A stretch of DNA of 55,814 nt from Flavobacterium sp. Sd200 (GTDB lineage: Bacteria; Bacteroidota; Bacteroidia; Flavobacteriales; Flavobacteriaceae), in contig NZ_WUMN01000011.1 in the NCBI RefSeq assembly GCF_009826935.1, positions 1-55,814 of the forward strand, in the 5' to 3' direction. The notes under the pieces were generated by a model that searched no databases, was not told where the DNA came from, and saw only the letters and a list, made by a program, of their open reading frames with translations. Of the stretch, positions 1-7,781 are shown one piece after another (the first letter of the stretch is position 1; every line of letters begins with the position of its first letter). The translations under genes and the position numbers were made by a program.

Positions 1-34
1 AAAACCCCCCTTACTTTATAGTAAGGGGGTTTTG
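1..34. terminator. Rho-independent terminator hairpin at the left edge
   Basis: An AAAACCCCC-rich arm pairs with a GGGGGTTTT arm around a TTTATA loop, followed by a T-rich stretch. It can terminate transcription in either direction; the gene it serves lies left of the window or is the small gene to its right. Confidence 0.75.
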
Positions 35-122
35 CTTTTTTATTTATGTTACATTTAGCATTTAATTGGGACTTGTGCATGGTTCTCTTGGTTAACTTTG
101 GATGAACTAATACATTATAGCC

Positions 123-419
123 ATGAGAAAGTTATTTTTATCATTAGCCATTACCCTTTGTTTTGGCGCAATATGTAATGCTGAATCCTTTAAAAATGAC
201 AGTATTAAAATTATATTCCAGGAAAAGCAGTACAAAAAAATAGATGTATCGTCTGTTGACAAAGCCGCTTTAGAACAAATAAAGAAGAACTACGGCACAT
301 ATACTATTAAGGAGGCATATAAAGCTGATGATGGAGAATATAAGCTGGTACTAAATAAAGATGGTGTAGATCTTACAGCTACTTTTACCTCTGCCGGCGA
401 CCTAATAAAAATATACTAA
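123..419 (+). CDS. Small secreted protein of unknown function
   Basis: This 98-residue protein has a clear N-terminal signal peptide: Met-Arg-Lys, a hydrophobic core and a likely cleavage after AICNA near residue 20. The mature part of about 78 residues is lysine-rich with alternating strand-like segments, and loosely recalls small periplasmic PepSY-like proteins, but I see no diagnostic motif. It stands alone between two terminator hairpins, so it is probably monocistronic. The ATG is the only start that gives a complete signal peptide. Function unknown. Confidence 0.7.
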   Translation: MRKLFLSLAITLCFGAICNAESFKNDSIKIIFQEKQYKKIDVSSVDKAALEQIKKNYGTYTIKEAYKADDGEYKLVLNKDGVDLTATFTSAGDLIKIY

Positions 420-420
420 A

Positions 421-459
421 ACTAAGAGAGAGAAGTACACGTCACTTCTCTCTCTTAGT
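421..459. terminator. Bidirectional terminator, perfect 16-bp arms
   Basis: ACTAAGAGAGAGAAGT (421-436) is exactly complementary to 444-459 around a 7-nt loop, with T-rich flanks on both sides. It separates the plus-strand small gene from the convergent endonuclease III gene, whose stop codon lies inside the right arm. Confidence 0.9.
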
Positions 460-1099
460 TTTTGTGTTGATTGCAATATTCGCATATATTAGAAAGTATG
501 CATTCATTATGTTTTGGGTTCGTTGGGCGACAGGTTTCACGTCCCAGAAATGAAATTGCCATACCTACCTCTCCCCACATATTTTGTGGCAATACAGCCA
601 TTATTTCTTTTTCGATTTTGGTAGCGTCTTTACCTTTTGCAATACCAATGCGCGGTGCTACCCGTAAAACATGGAGATCAACTAAAATGCCCTCTGCTTT
701 TTTCCCTGCTTCGCGCATTATTACATTTGCCGATTTTCTTCCTACACCTTTAAGAGCAACAAGTTCTTTCATTGTCGTTGGAATATTTTTGTCTTCTTGT
801 AATGTTTCGGCTATCTCCTGAAGCCAGGCAATTTTATTGCTATGAAAGCGTACTTCAGCAAGATATTCCAGCAGGCCCGCAGTAGTAGCTTTTGATAATG
901 CCTGCATATTTGGATATTTATCAAAAAAAGCAGGTGTTATTTTATTAATATGTGCATCGCTGTCCTGGGCAGATAAAACAACCATTACCAGCAATTGATA
1001 CATGTTTTTATAATGTAGCGGATGTGGTTTATCTTTATATTTTGCTATTAGTGTTCGCAATGCAGCCGACCAATCAGGAGTTTCGTTAAAGAGATCCAT
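455..1099 (-). CDS. nth: Endonuclease III-like DNA glycosylase/AP lyase
   Basis: A base-excision repair enzyme of the HhH-GPD family, 214 aa, a usual length for Nth. The helix-hairpin-helix reads LKGVGRKSANVIM with the Schiff-base lysine at residue 122, followed by the catalytic aspartate in VDLHV (Asp141), matching E. coli Lys120 and Asp138. The C-terminal iron-sulfur loop is unusual: aligned with the C-x6-C-x2-C-x5-C pattern of Nth, the second ligand is histidine (Cys190, His197, Cys200, Cys206), with an extra Cys209 downstream. Substrate preference cannot be read from sequence. The gene is monocistronic, convergent with the small gene on its left. Confidence 0.9.
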   Translation of the reverse strand: MDLFNETPDWSAALRTLIAKYKDKPHPLHYKNMYQLLVMVVLSAQDSDAHINKITPAFFDKYPNMQALSKATTAGLLEYLAEVRFHSNKIAWLQEIAETLQEDKNIPTTMKELVALKGVGRKSANVIMREAGKKAEGILVDLHVLRVAPRIGIAKGKDATKIEKEIMAVLPQNMWGEVGMAISFLGRETCRPTNPKHNECILSNICEYCNQHKN

Positions 1100-1116
1100 A
1101 TTATATTCAAAATAAT

Positions 1117-1141
1117 TAACCCCACTGGATTAGCGGGGTTA
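1117..1141 (-). terminator. Hairpin terminator between nth and msrB
   Basis: TAACCCC (1117-1123) pairs with GGGGTTA (1135-1141). On the minus strand it follows the msrB stop and is followed by TTATTTT, so it likely ends the msrB transcript before nth. Confidence 0.6.
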
Positions 1142-1152
1142 TATGGTTATTT

Positions 1153-1557
1153 TTATTCTTCTTTTAAATCTACCGATAAAGAGTTAACACAATAGCGCTG
1201 TCCTGTCTCTGTTGGGCCATCGTCAAATACATGTCCTAAATGACTGCCACAGTTTGCACAGAGAATTTCAGTACGAAGCATGCCAAACGAAGTGTCTTTT
1301 ATATATTCTACCTTGCCCGGGATAGATTCGTCAAACGAAGGCCAGCCACAGGAAGACTGAAATTTTGAATCGCTTATAAATAGTGGTTCACCACAGGCAC
1401 CGCAACAATAGGTTCCTTTATCAAAAGCAAGATTATATTTGCCTGAATGAGGAAATTCGGTTCCCTTTTGGCGTAATATTTTATAACGTTCCAAGCCTAA
1501 TTGTTCTTTCCATTCGGCTTCGGTTTTTTGTAACGGATAATTATGTGTCGTGCTCAT
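1153..1557 (-). CDS. msrB: Peptide-methionine (R)-S-oxide reductase, cytoplasmic
   Basis: Reduces methionine-R-sulfoxide in proteins. The 134-aa protein has the zinc pairs Cys52-x2-Cys55 and Cys100-x2-Cys103, and the catalytic cysteine in GQRYCVNS (Cys123). There is no signal peptide, so it should act in the cytoplasm. It starts with MSTTHNYPL and has the size of a single-domain MsrB. A well-formed promoter lies 29 nt upstream. A second, lipoprotein MsrB follows upstream on the same strand, so the cell has one enzyme on each side of the inner membrane. Confidence 0.95.
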   Translation of the reverse strand: MSTTHNYPLQKTEAEWKEQLGLERYKILRQKGTEFPHSGKYNLAFDKGTYCCGACGEPLFISDSKFQSSCGWPSFDESIPGKVEYIKDTSFGMLRTEILCANCGSHLGHVFDDGPTETGQRYCVNSLSVDLKEE

Positions 1558-1585
1558 AGTTTAGTTTTTATTGTCGTGAATTAAA

Positions 1586-1617
1586 CGAATTTACTGCAAT
1601 TTATTTCTGGTCCAAAA
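1586..1617 (-). promoter_or_regulatory. Bacteroidota-type promoter of msrB
   Basis: Read on the minus strand, TTTTG, a 19-nt spacer and TAAATTCG match the TTTG / TAnnTTTG consensus with one mismatch in the -7 element. The -7 element ends 29 nt before the ATG. Confidence 0.6.
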
Positions 1618-1682
1618 TCCATGCAGAAATCTTAACAGATAACAAATTGATTAAACTTCATTTTTTTATAGCCGTATAATGT

Positions 1683-2192
1683 TTATTTAGACGGTATGAA
1701 TTTTATGGAAACAGAATTGGTACAAAAGCGCTGTCCGGTAGTTTCCTTTGGTCCATCATCAAATACATGACCTAAATGCCCTCCACATTTGGCACACATA
1801 ACTTCTGTGCGCTCCATACCAAGGCTGTTATCTTCTTCATAGATCACAGACCCTTTAATAGCCTGATCGAAAGACGGCCAGCCACAATGTGAATTAAACT
1901 TAGTATTTGAGTTGAAAAGCGGATTACCACAAGCAGCACAAACATACATTCCTTTTTCGAAAAAGTTGTCATACTCGCCTGTATAAGGGCGTTCTGTGTC
2001 TTTATTTCGCAGCACACTATATTGTTGTGGTGTTAACTGTGACTGCCATTCCGCATCGGTCTTAGTAACGGCAAATTTTCCTTTCGTTTTTGTCTCTGTC
2101 TTGACAGTTTTATTTTTAGACACTTTCTTTTCCTGTCCCTGGCAGGCTGTCAGTGTTATCAATACTGTCATCATCATCAATATCTTTTTCAT
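1683..2192 (-). CDS. msrB: Peptide-methionine (R)-S-oxide reductase, lipoprotein
   Basis: A second MsrB, 169 aa, carrying a type II signal peptide (MKKILMMMTVLITLTAC; lipidated Cys17) and a lysine/threonine-rich linker before the catalytic domain. Zinc ligands are Cys85/Cys88 and Cys133/Cys136 and the catalytic cysteine is in GQRFCTNS (Cys157). It should repair oxidised proteins of the envelope, anchored to a membrane. Its ATG overlaps the TGA of the upstream hydrolase gene (ATGA), so the two are translationally coupled. The electron donor is not visible nearby. Confidence 0.94.
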   Translation of the reverse strand: MKKILMMMTVLITLTACQGQEKKVSKNKTVKTETKTKGKFAVTKTDAEWQSQLTPQQYSVLRNKDTERPYTGEYDNFFEKGMYVCAACGNPLFNSNTKFNSHCGWPSFDQAIKGSVIYEEDNSLGMERTEVMCAKCGGHLGHVFDDGPKETTGQRFCTNSVSIKFIPSK

Positions 2193-3049
2193 TGTAAAAA
2201 TTCAGTTATTTGTTTAATAACGGTTTTGTCTCCAAGAATTTTTCTATGCCCCAGTCCCTTAGTTATTACCAATTGTCCGTTTGTAAGATTTTCATGAATA
2301 TGATGTGCTGCACTTACAGGAACATCTTCATCATTTTCATCGTGTAAAACAAGCACAGGAATACTAACCTCCTTTGCAGCAATGTATGCCGAATAGCTGT
2401 CTATAGATTCGTTAAATTTCTTTTGAAACAGGTTAATCATCAACTCTCCTGTGGCAATATTCATGCCTAATTTTTGCCAAAAATCATCCATAATATCTTT
2501 TACCACATCACCACTGCCTATAATCACCGCTTTATTTACATTAAGCCCTCTTTTTACAGCATTTAATGTTGCCATAGCGCCAAGTGAGTGACCAATAACA
2601 TGCTCAAAAGGGCCATAAAGCTTTTCCAGTTCTAAGATACCCGCAACAAATTCGGTCATATCGCTGGTCTTTCCTGTCGATTTTCCATGTGCAGGAGCAT
2701 CAAAACTTACAGTGCTATATCCCTTTTTCAAAAGTTTATCGGCAATAGTAACCAATTGTGTTCCACGACCGCTCCATCCGTGCACAAGTAATACCTTTTT
2801 TGGGCTGTCTCCCAAAAAGTAAACGTTTATAGACTTATTTAACGACGGTATCATTACCATTTCCTGCCTGCTGCGCAGGTTCATTTCTTCTTCACGCTTT
2901 GGGAGTTTAAACTTTACAGGGGTGGTAAACAGTTTTATTGCAAAACGGGCAGCCAGCTTTGGAGAAGTGGTTTCCAGAATTTTTGAAGCTATTTTAAATG
3001 CTTTGGGTATTTTTAAAGAGCTCCTGTGCTTATTGTTTGCAGTTGACAT
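2189..3049 (-). CDS. Alpha/beta hydrolase
   Basis: A 286-aa alpha/beta-hydrolase fold protein. The oxyanion region is LLVHGWSGRG (about 88-97), the nucleophile elbow is GHSLGA with Ser155, the acid is probably in the HDENDEDVP segment near residue 240, and the catalytic His in GLGHRKI near 268. The first 60 residues are basic and amphipathic, without a cleavable signal peptide. The substrate is unknown; an esterase or thioesterase role is possible. It is the first gene of a two-gene operon with the lipoprotein msrB (4-nt overlap). Confidence 0.85.
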   Translation of the reverse strand: MSTANNKHRSSLKIPKAFKIASKILETTSPKLAARFAIKLFTTPVKFKLPKREEEMNLRSRQEMVMIPSLNKSINVYFLGDSPKKVLLVHGWSGRGTQLVTIADKLLKKGYSTVSFDAPAHGKSTGKTSDMTEFVAGILELEKLYGPFEHVIGHSLGAMATLNAVKRGLNVNKAVIIGSGDVVKDIMDDFWQKLGMNIATGELMINLFQKKFNESIDSYSAYIAAKEVSIPVLVLHDENDEDVPVSAAHHIHENLTNGQLVITKGLGHRKILGDKTVIKQITEFLQ

Positions 3050-3071
3050 AACTACTTTTTTGTTGAGATAA

Positions 3072-3098
3072 TAAAGTTACAGATTTAAAATTTCTCAA
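3072..3098 (-). promoter_or_regulatory. Promoter of the hydrolase-msrB operon
   Basis: On the minus strand, TTG followed after 16 nt by TAACTTTA, which fits the TTG / TAnnTTTG pattern except for the last base. It ends 23 nt before the hydrolase ATG. Confidence 0.45.
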
Positions 3099-3191
3099 TA
3101 AAGATGAGGGTTATAAAAGTATTATAAATTTGATGGTATTTTTTTGATGAAAACACAACATAGATCGATGTGACCGGCTAAGTCAAAATAT

Positions 3192-3199
3192 TATTTTTG
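3192..3199 (+). promoter_or_regulatory. Possible -7 element TATTTTTG upstream of the first RCC1 gene
   Basis: An exact match to TAnnTTTG 13 nt before the ATG at 3213. No good TTTG partner is visible at the expected distance. Another exact match, TAAATTTG, occurs at 3125-3132, so the true promoter is uncertain. Confidence 0.35.
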
Positions 3200-3212
3200 A
3201 AAAAAATGTCCT

Positions 3213-4583
3213 ATGAAAAAAATGCTATGTTTTTTGTTTGCGTTATTGTTTCTCGTTCCTGTAATGGCGAATGCGCAATGTTTTCAAAAAGTTTACCTGG
3301 GCGCAGGCTACACTTTTGCTTTAAAAGAAGACAATACCCTTTGGGCAACAGGGAGCAACAATTGGAGTCAGTTAGGAATAGGTACAACATCGGGCGTAGG
3401 TGTACGCACTTTTACCCAAATAAATACCGATACCAATTGGCAAATTATATCCGCAGGCTATAATCATACCGCAGCTATTAAAACAGATGGCAGTTTATGG
3501 GTATGGGGCAGCAACCAAATGGGGCAGTTGGGTTTGGGCAGCAACGTAACATCTATAGCAGTACCTACACGTGTAGGGAATGCAACTAATTGGCAAACTG
3601 TTGCTGCAGGCAGTTATTTTACGATAGCTGTAAAAACCGATGGCACATTATGGACGTGGGGTATAAACAGCGATGGAGAACTTGGGCTTGGTCGTTACAA
3701 TGGCGATGAGAGGAGGCCAGTACAGGTAGGGCAGGACAATGATTGGCAAACAGTTTGGGCCGGTAATGGTAGGGCAATAGCCAGGAAAGCCAACGGTATT
3801 GTATATACCTGGGGTAATAATTCTGTAGGGCAATTGGGTAATGGTACTACAGCCGACAGCAATATGCCTATAGCTATAAATGGTACAGACTGGGATGATT
3901 TTTCTATAGGCGGGGCACACACATTAGCCTTAAAAACCGATGGAACTTTATGGGCATGGGGATATAATTTTGATGGTCAGTTAGGCAATGGTACTACTGT
4001 AGCAACTACCGTTCCGGTACAGATAGGCAGTGATGTGTGGATATCGGTGTCGGCCGGACAAAATGCATCAGCCGGATTAAAAGCAGCCGGTACTATATGG
4101 ACTTGGGGCAGCTATGAAAATGGACAGCTTGGTACTAATACGCATGAAGATGCTTTGTTACCTGTACAAATTGGCAATGAAACCAATTGGCAGTTTATAG
4201 TAGTATCGCCATCACACAACATGTTTGCCATGAACGATACAGCGTTCTATGCATGGGGTTTTAACAGCGGAACTTTTGGTAATAATGATTATGGTAGCGG
4301 AGACCTGCCTACAGCAGTAGGTTGTGCAATTATGGCAAATAAAAATGCAGCCAAAAATAATTTTATTATTTACCCTAATCCCGTTGATAATGTCCTTTAT
4401 TTAAAAGACAACATCGGCATTACTAAAGGTACTGTGCTAATTACCGATGTGTCCGGAAAGACAGTATTAAAACAATCGGGCGACTTTACTAATATAAATG
4501 TCGAAAAACTAGTGCCGGGCATCTATTTTATAAGCATAAGAGCAAAAGACACGATGCATATAAAAAAGTTTATAAAAAAGTAA
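3213..4583 (+). CDS. Secreted RCC1-repeat (beta-propeller) protein with type IX sorting tail
   Basis: 456 aa. Residues 1-22 form a signal peptide ending in ANAQ. About seven copies of an RCC1-type blade follow, each with the signature LW-WG-N--GQLG-GT and ALKTDG, enough for a seven-bladed propeller. The last 80 residues (from FIIYPNPVDN to IKKFIKK) are a type A sorting domain of the type IX secretion system, with the typical NPV, DVSGK and PGIYF motifs. The protein is expected on the cell surface or released; its ligand is unknown. The ATG at 3213 is chosen because it gives the signal peptide. A frameshifted paralogue of almost identical length lies immediately downstream. Confidence 0.88.
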   Translation: MKKMLCFLFALLFLVPVMANAQCFQKVYLGAGYTFALKEDNTLWATGSNNWSQLGIGTTSGVGVRTFTQINTDTNWQIISAGYNHTAAIKTDGSLWVWGSNQMGQLGLGSNVTSIAVPTRVGNATNWQTVAAGSYFTIAVKTDGTLWTWGINSDGELGLGRYNGDERRPVQVGQDNDWQTVWAGNGRAIARKANGIVYTWGNNSVGQLGNGTTADSNMPIAINGTDWDDFSIGGAHTLALKTDGTLWAWGYNFDGQLGNGTTVATTVPVQIGSDVWISVSAGQNASAGLKAAGTIWTWGSYENGQLGTNTHEDALLPVQIGNETNWQFIVVSPSHNMFAMNDTAFYAWGFNSGTFGNNDYGSGDLPTAVGCAIMANKNAAKNNFIIYPNPVDNVLYLKDNIGITKGTVLITDVSGKTVLKQSGDFTNINVEKLVPGIYFISIRAKDTMHIKKFIKK

Positions 4584-4715
4584 GAACCTTTATGGTAAAA
4601 GCTTAATTTTTAACTTATTTTAAGAAAAAAGCTCAAAACAAATGGCGTATAACAGCGTTAGCCTTTTGATAATAGTGATACTTTATCTTTAATCGTTAAG
4701 CTAACCAACCAAATA

Positions 4716-6084
4716 ATGAAAAGACTGTTTGCCATTATCACCTTACTATTTTGTTTTGTAACCAATGCTCAATGCTGGCAGGCTATTGCTACCGGAAGTG
4801 CCCATACTGCTGCCGTAAGAACCGACGGGACTTTATGGACCTGGGGATACAATGAATATGGTCAGCTTGGAGATGGCAGTACTGAGAGAAAACTTGTTCC
4901 TGTTCAGGTAGGTACAGATACTGATTGGATAAAGGTTTTTGCCGGAAGCACTAATACATTTGCCATAAAAATAAATGGCACGTTGTGGGGCTGGGGCAGA
5001 AATCTTAACGGCTCTTTGGGGCTTGGAGATGTTTCAGCAAGCACAGAACCTGTACAGATAGGGACAGATGCCGATTGGCTAACCCTATCGGTGAGCTATG
5101 ATCATACACTTGCTTTAAAAACTGACGGCACGCTGTGGGGCTGGGGCGATAACTCAAGAGGTGAGCTGGGTAACGGTACTGTTGATAATGGCTATTATCC
5201 GGCACAGATAGGGCAGGATAGTGATTGGTCTGTTATAGAAACCGGAGCAAATTATTCTTCGGCAATAAAAACAGACGGCAGTCTTTGGCAATGGGGCTTT
5301 AGTCATTTTGTTGATTTAGGAGGTGGTGGAATTTCAAGGGCTGTAACTCTCCCTGTGCGCTTTGGTACAGATAATGATTGGGAAAAGATCGCAGTAGGCG
5401 ACGATCATACTCTTGCTATAAAAACTAATGGCACATTGTGGGGCTGGGGCTGGAATGTAAACGGGCAGTTAGGTATTGGCGATAGTGCTGTTACACAGCA
5501 GCTAACACAGGTTGGCACAGACACAGATTGGCTATTTGTTGTAGCAGGTATGGATAACACACTGGCACTTAAAGCCAATAATACATTATGGGCCCTGGGG
5601 AAGCAATGCTGACGGTACATTGGGTAATGGCACAAAACACGATTCTAACATTCCTCTACATGTAGGAGCCCAAACCAACTGGCAGTTTATTGCAACAAAA
5701 GGAAGGCATGTTATGGCTCTAAAACAGGATAATACTCTATGGGGTTTTGGAGCTAATTTTAATGGAGAAATTGGTAATAATAATGCTACTGATAATTTAA
5801 CTGTTCCCGTAAAGGTAGTATGTACTTCTTTAGGGCTTGATGACATGGATACCAAGAGTCATTTTATTGTATATCCTAACCCTGTTGGCGATGTTTTGCA
5901 TCTTAATGGTACAAATGGTTTTGCTGCCGACAAACTTTTGGTAATGGATATGTCAGGAAAAACGGTAATCCAGAAGAGTGGCAGCACCAAACAGGTAGAT
6001 ACTTACAAACTGCAGCCCGGAATGTATCTGCTCGAGCTCTATTCAAACGGAAGCGTTTTTAGGATAAAATTCATAAAAAGATAG
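4716..6084 (+). pseudogene. RCC1-repeat type IX-secreted protein, broken by a 1-nt frameshift
   Basis: Two adjacent reading frames (4716-5612 and 5620-6084) together reproduce the whole architecture of the upstream gene: a signal peptide (cleavage near TNAQ), RCC1 blades, and a C-terminal sorting domain with YPNPVGD, DMSGKTV and PGMYL. The break is at GGCCCTGGGG (5591-5600): removing one C from 5593-5595 restores LWAWGSNADGTLGNGTK across the junction, a perfect RCC1 blade. The restored protein would be 455 aa against 456 for its paralogue. As written, the first frame ends at LWALGKQC without a sorting domain. This may be a real recent inactivation or an assembly error. Confidence 0.85.
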
Positions 6085-6204
6085 GAATAATCTCAATATT
6101 TTAGTTACGCATTATTATATTTTCAATTATAGGTAATATTAAACATTCACAATAGTTTAACTTAATTTGGTATTTATTCGGAATAAGAAAAACTAAAAAA
6201 ATAG

Positions 6205-6212
6205 TAAATTTG
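6205..6212 (+). promoter_or_regulatory. -7 element TAAATTTG of the M48 protease gene
   Basis: An exact TAnnTTTG match ending 23 nt before the ATG at 6236. The -33 partner is not clear; TTCG at about the right distance is the best candidate. Confidence 0.45.
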
Positions 6213-6235
6213 AAGACCGTTTAATAAAACCTGAT

Positions 6236-7048
6236 ATGAAAAAAGTCATCTTATCCGCCTCGGCTGCCCTTCTGTTGATAGTAGCCTGTAGCACAAATCC
6301 TTTTACAGGTAAAAAAGATCTTAACTTTGTTAGTAACAACCAAATATTTCCTACTGCCTTTGCTCAATATGACCAGTTTTTAAAAGAAAACAAGGTAATT
6401 AAGGGCACGAGTCAGGCGCAAATGGTGACAAGTGTGGGTCAAAAAATTAAGGCTGCTGCCGAAAAATATCTGAATGCCAACGGCTATCAGGGATATTTGG
6501 ATGGCTACCAATGGGAATATAACTTAGTAGATTCTAAAGATGTAAATGCCTGGTGTATGCCCGGTGGCAAAATAGTTGTTTATACAGGCATACTGCCCAT
6601 TACTAAAGATGAGGCCGGCCTTGCCACAGTTATGGGGCATGAGGTAGCCCACGCATTGGTAAACCATGGTGCACAGCGCATGAGTGCCACAACCCTTCAG
6701 GAACTTGGTGCAGCAGGTGTTGGTGTAGCCACATCGGGGCAAAGTGCAACGGCACAGCAGTTGTATCAGCAGGCTTATGGTGTTACAACACAATATGCAG
6801 GTATATTGCCTTTTAGCAGGAAACACGAAAATGAAGCCGATGAAATAGGTTTGATACTTATGGCCATTGCAGGCTATAATCCTGATAAGGCAATAGAATT
6901 TTGGCAAAGAATGTCGGCAAATTCAGGAGGCTCTGCACCACCGGAGTTTTTAAGTACGCACCCGTCTGATGCTACAAGGATATCGAATATAACGGCACAG
7001 ATACCTAACGCTAAAGCTCAGGCAGCTAAGTTTGGTGTTAAGTTTTAA
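6236..7048 (+). CDS. M48-family zinc metalloprotease, lipoprotein
   Basis: 270 aa. A type II signal peptide with lipidated Cys18 (LLIVAC-STNPFTGKK) anchors the protein in the envelope. The zinc motif is HEVAH (His135, His139) within MGHEVAHALVNHGAQRM, and the third ligand is the Glu of ENEADEIG near residue 204. The C-terminal FLSTHPSD segment is conserved in the BepA/LoiP-like periplasmic M48 proteases, which handle outer-membrane protein quality control; that role is inferred from the family. No TPR domain follows, so it is the short form. The gene is monocistronic, ending at a hairpin terminator. Confidence 0.92.
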   Translation: MKKVILSASAALLLIVACSTNPFTGKKDLNFVSNNQIFPTAFAQYDQFLKENKVIKGTSQAQMVTSVGQKIKAAAEKYLNANGYQGYLDGYQWEYNLVDSKDVNAWCMPGGKIVVYTGILPITKDEAGLATVMGHEVAHALVNHGAQRMSATTLQELGAAGVGVATSGQSATAQQLYQQAYGVTTQYAGILPFSRKHENEADEIGLILMAIAGYNPDKAIEFWQRMSANSGGSAPPEFLSTHPSDATRISNITAQIPNAKAQAAKFGVKF

Positions 7049-7065
7049 AAAAAATCAAATAATGG

Positions 7066-7098
7066 AAAATCCCATAGTTTAAACAGCTATGGGATTTT
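7066..7098. terminator. Bidirectional terminator
   Basis: AAAATCCCATAG (7066-7077) pairs with CTATGGGATTTT (7087-7098) and is flanked by A and T runs. It serves the M48 gene on the plus strand and the convergent DUF2199 gene, whose stop lies in the right arm. Confidence 0.88.
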
Positions 7099-7646
7099 TT
7101 TGTTTAGAATTTGTGCAATTCTATTATGTGCTTCTTCAAGCGAAATACCTTTATAGTAATCATTAATGAAAGGATGGTTAAAGCTTTTATGAGGAATTAC
7201 TTCAGGACGATTTCCATTTTGTCCTAAAACTACATCGGTGGGTATTTCTATCGTTTTATCATAGCCAATAAGATTATTTGAAATCCAACCAAAATATTTC
7301 CCTTCTCTTTCTTTATCATCATAATTATTCATGTAATCATAAAAACTTTGTTCACTTAATGAAACCCATAAGCCGTAGTTAAGTTTTTCTTCATGAAATA
7401 AAATATCCTGTAACATGACACATCTTATAAAATAATTGGTTTCGTCACCATATCTTATGATGCAGGTGTCTGATGATAATTCGGTTATGCTTTTTTTCTC
7501 ATTTTCGGATAAACAATCATAATATAAAGGCGTTTTATAAGCCAGGGCAGGCAATCATGATCTTTTTTGCCACAATGCTGGCATACATATGAATTATGTG
7601 TTTTAGGTTTAATTGTCGACAATAACTTATTGATTTTTTTTAGCAT
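7087..7646 (-). pseudogene. DUF2199-family protein, frameshifted after its zinc finger
   Basis: The N-terminal part, from ATG 7646 (MLKKINKLLSTIKPK), contains YVCQHCGKKDHDCLP, which matches the CxxCG-x2-H finger opening DUF2199 proteins. It then goes out of frame. The rest of the family, from PALAYKTPLYYDCLSENEKK through LNSD-like LSSDTCIIRYGDE and LWVSLSEQSFYDYM, is in another frame down to 7087. The two halves meet at TTGCCTGCCCTGG (minus strand). Restoring one CTGC unit (CCTGCCTGCC) gives HDCLPALAYKTP, exactly the family pattern, so loss of a 4-bp repeat unit is a simple explanation. A TTG at 7554 could only start the finger-less fragment. DUF2199 function is unknown. Confidence 0.75.
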
Positions 7647-7755
7647 AATTGTTGTTCGATTTAACCAAAAGTATAAAATACAAAAACAATAATTAGTTTT
7701 GTTAGAAACATTTTCCAATTCGTAATCCGTAATTTTTAATTCGTAATTAATAACC

Positions 7756-7763
7756 TATTTTTG
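7756..7763 (+). promoter_or_regulatory. -7 element TATTTTTG deciding the ABC-F start
   Basis: An exact TAnnTTTG match. It overlaps a potential TTG start at 7761, which would therefore be at or upstream of the transcript start. This supports initiation at the GTG at 7782. Confidence 0.45.
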
Positions 7764-7781
7764 CTGAAAAATAATCCTGAC

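Noticed and set aside
3648..3922. Antisense reading frames in the RCC1 genes
   Set aside because: They mirror the repetitive coding strand and carry no independent start, signal or domain.
7485..7718. A separate 77-codon gene overlapping the DUF2199 region
   Set aside because: Its CxxCG-x2-H finger continues naturally into the DUF2199 frame, so it is the 5' part of the broken gene, and the first 24 codons are probably untranslated.
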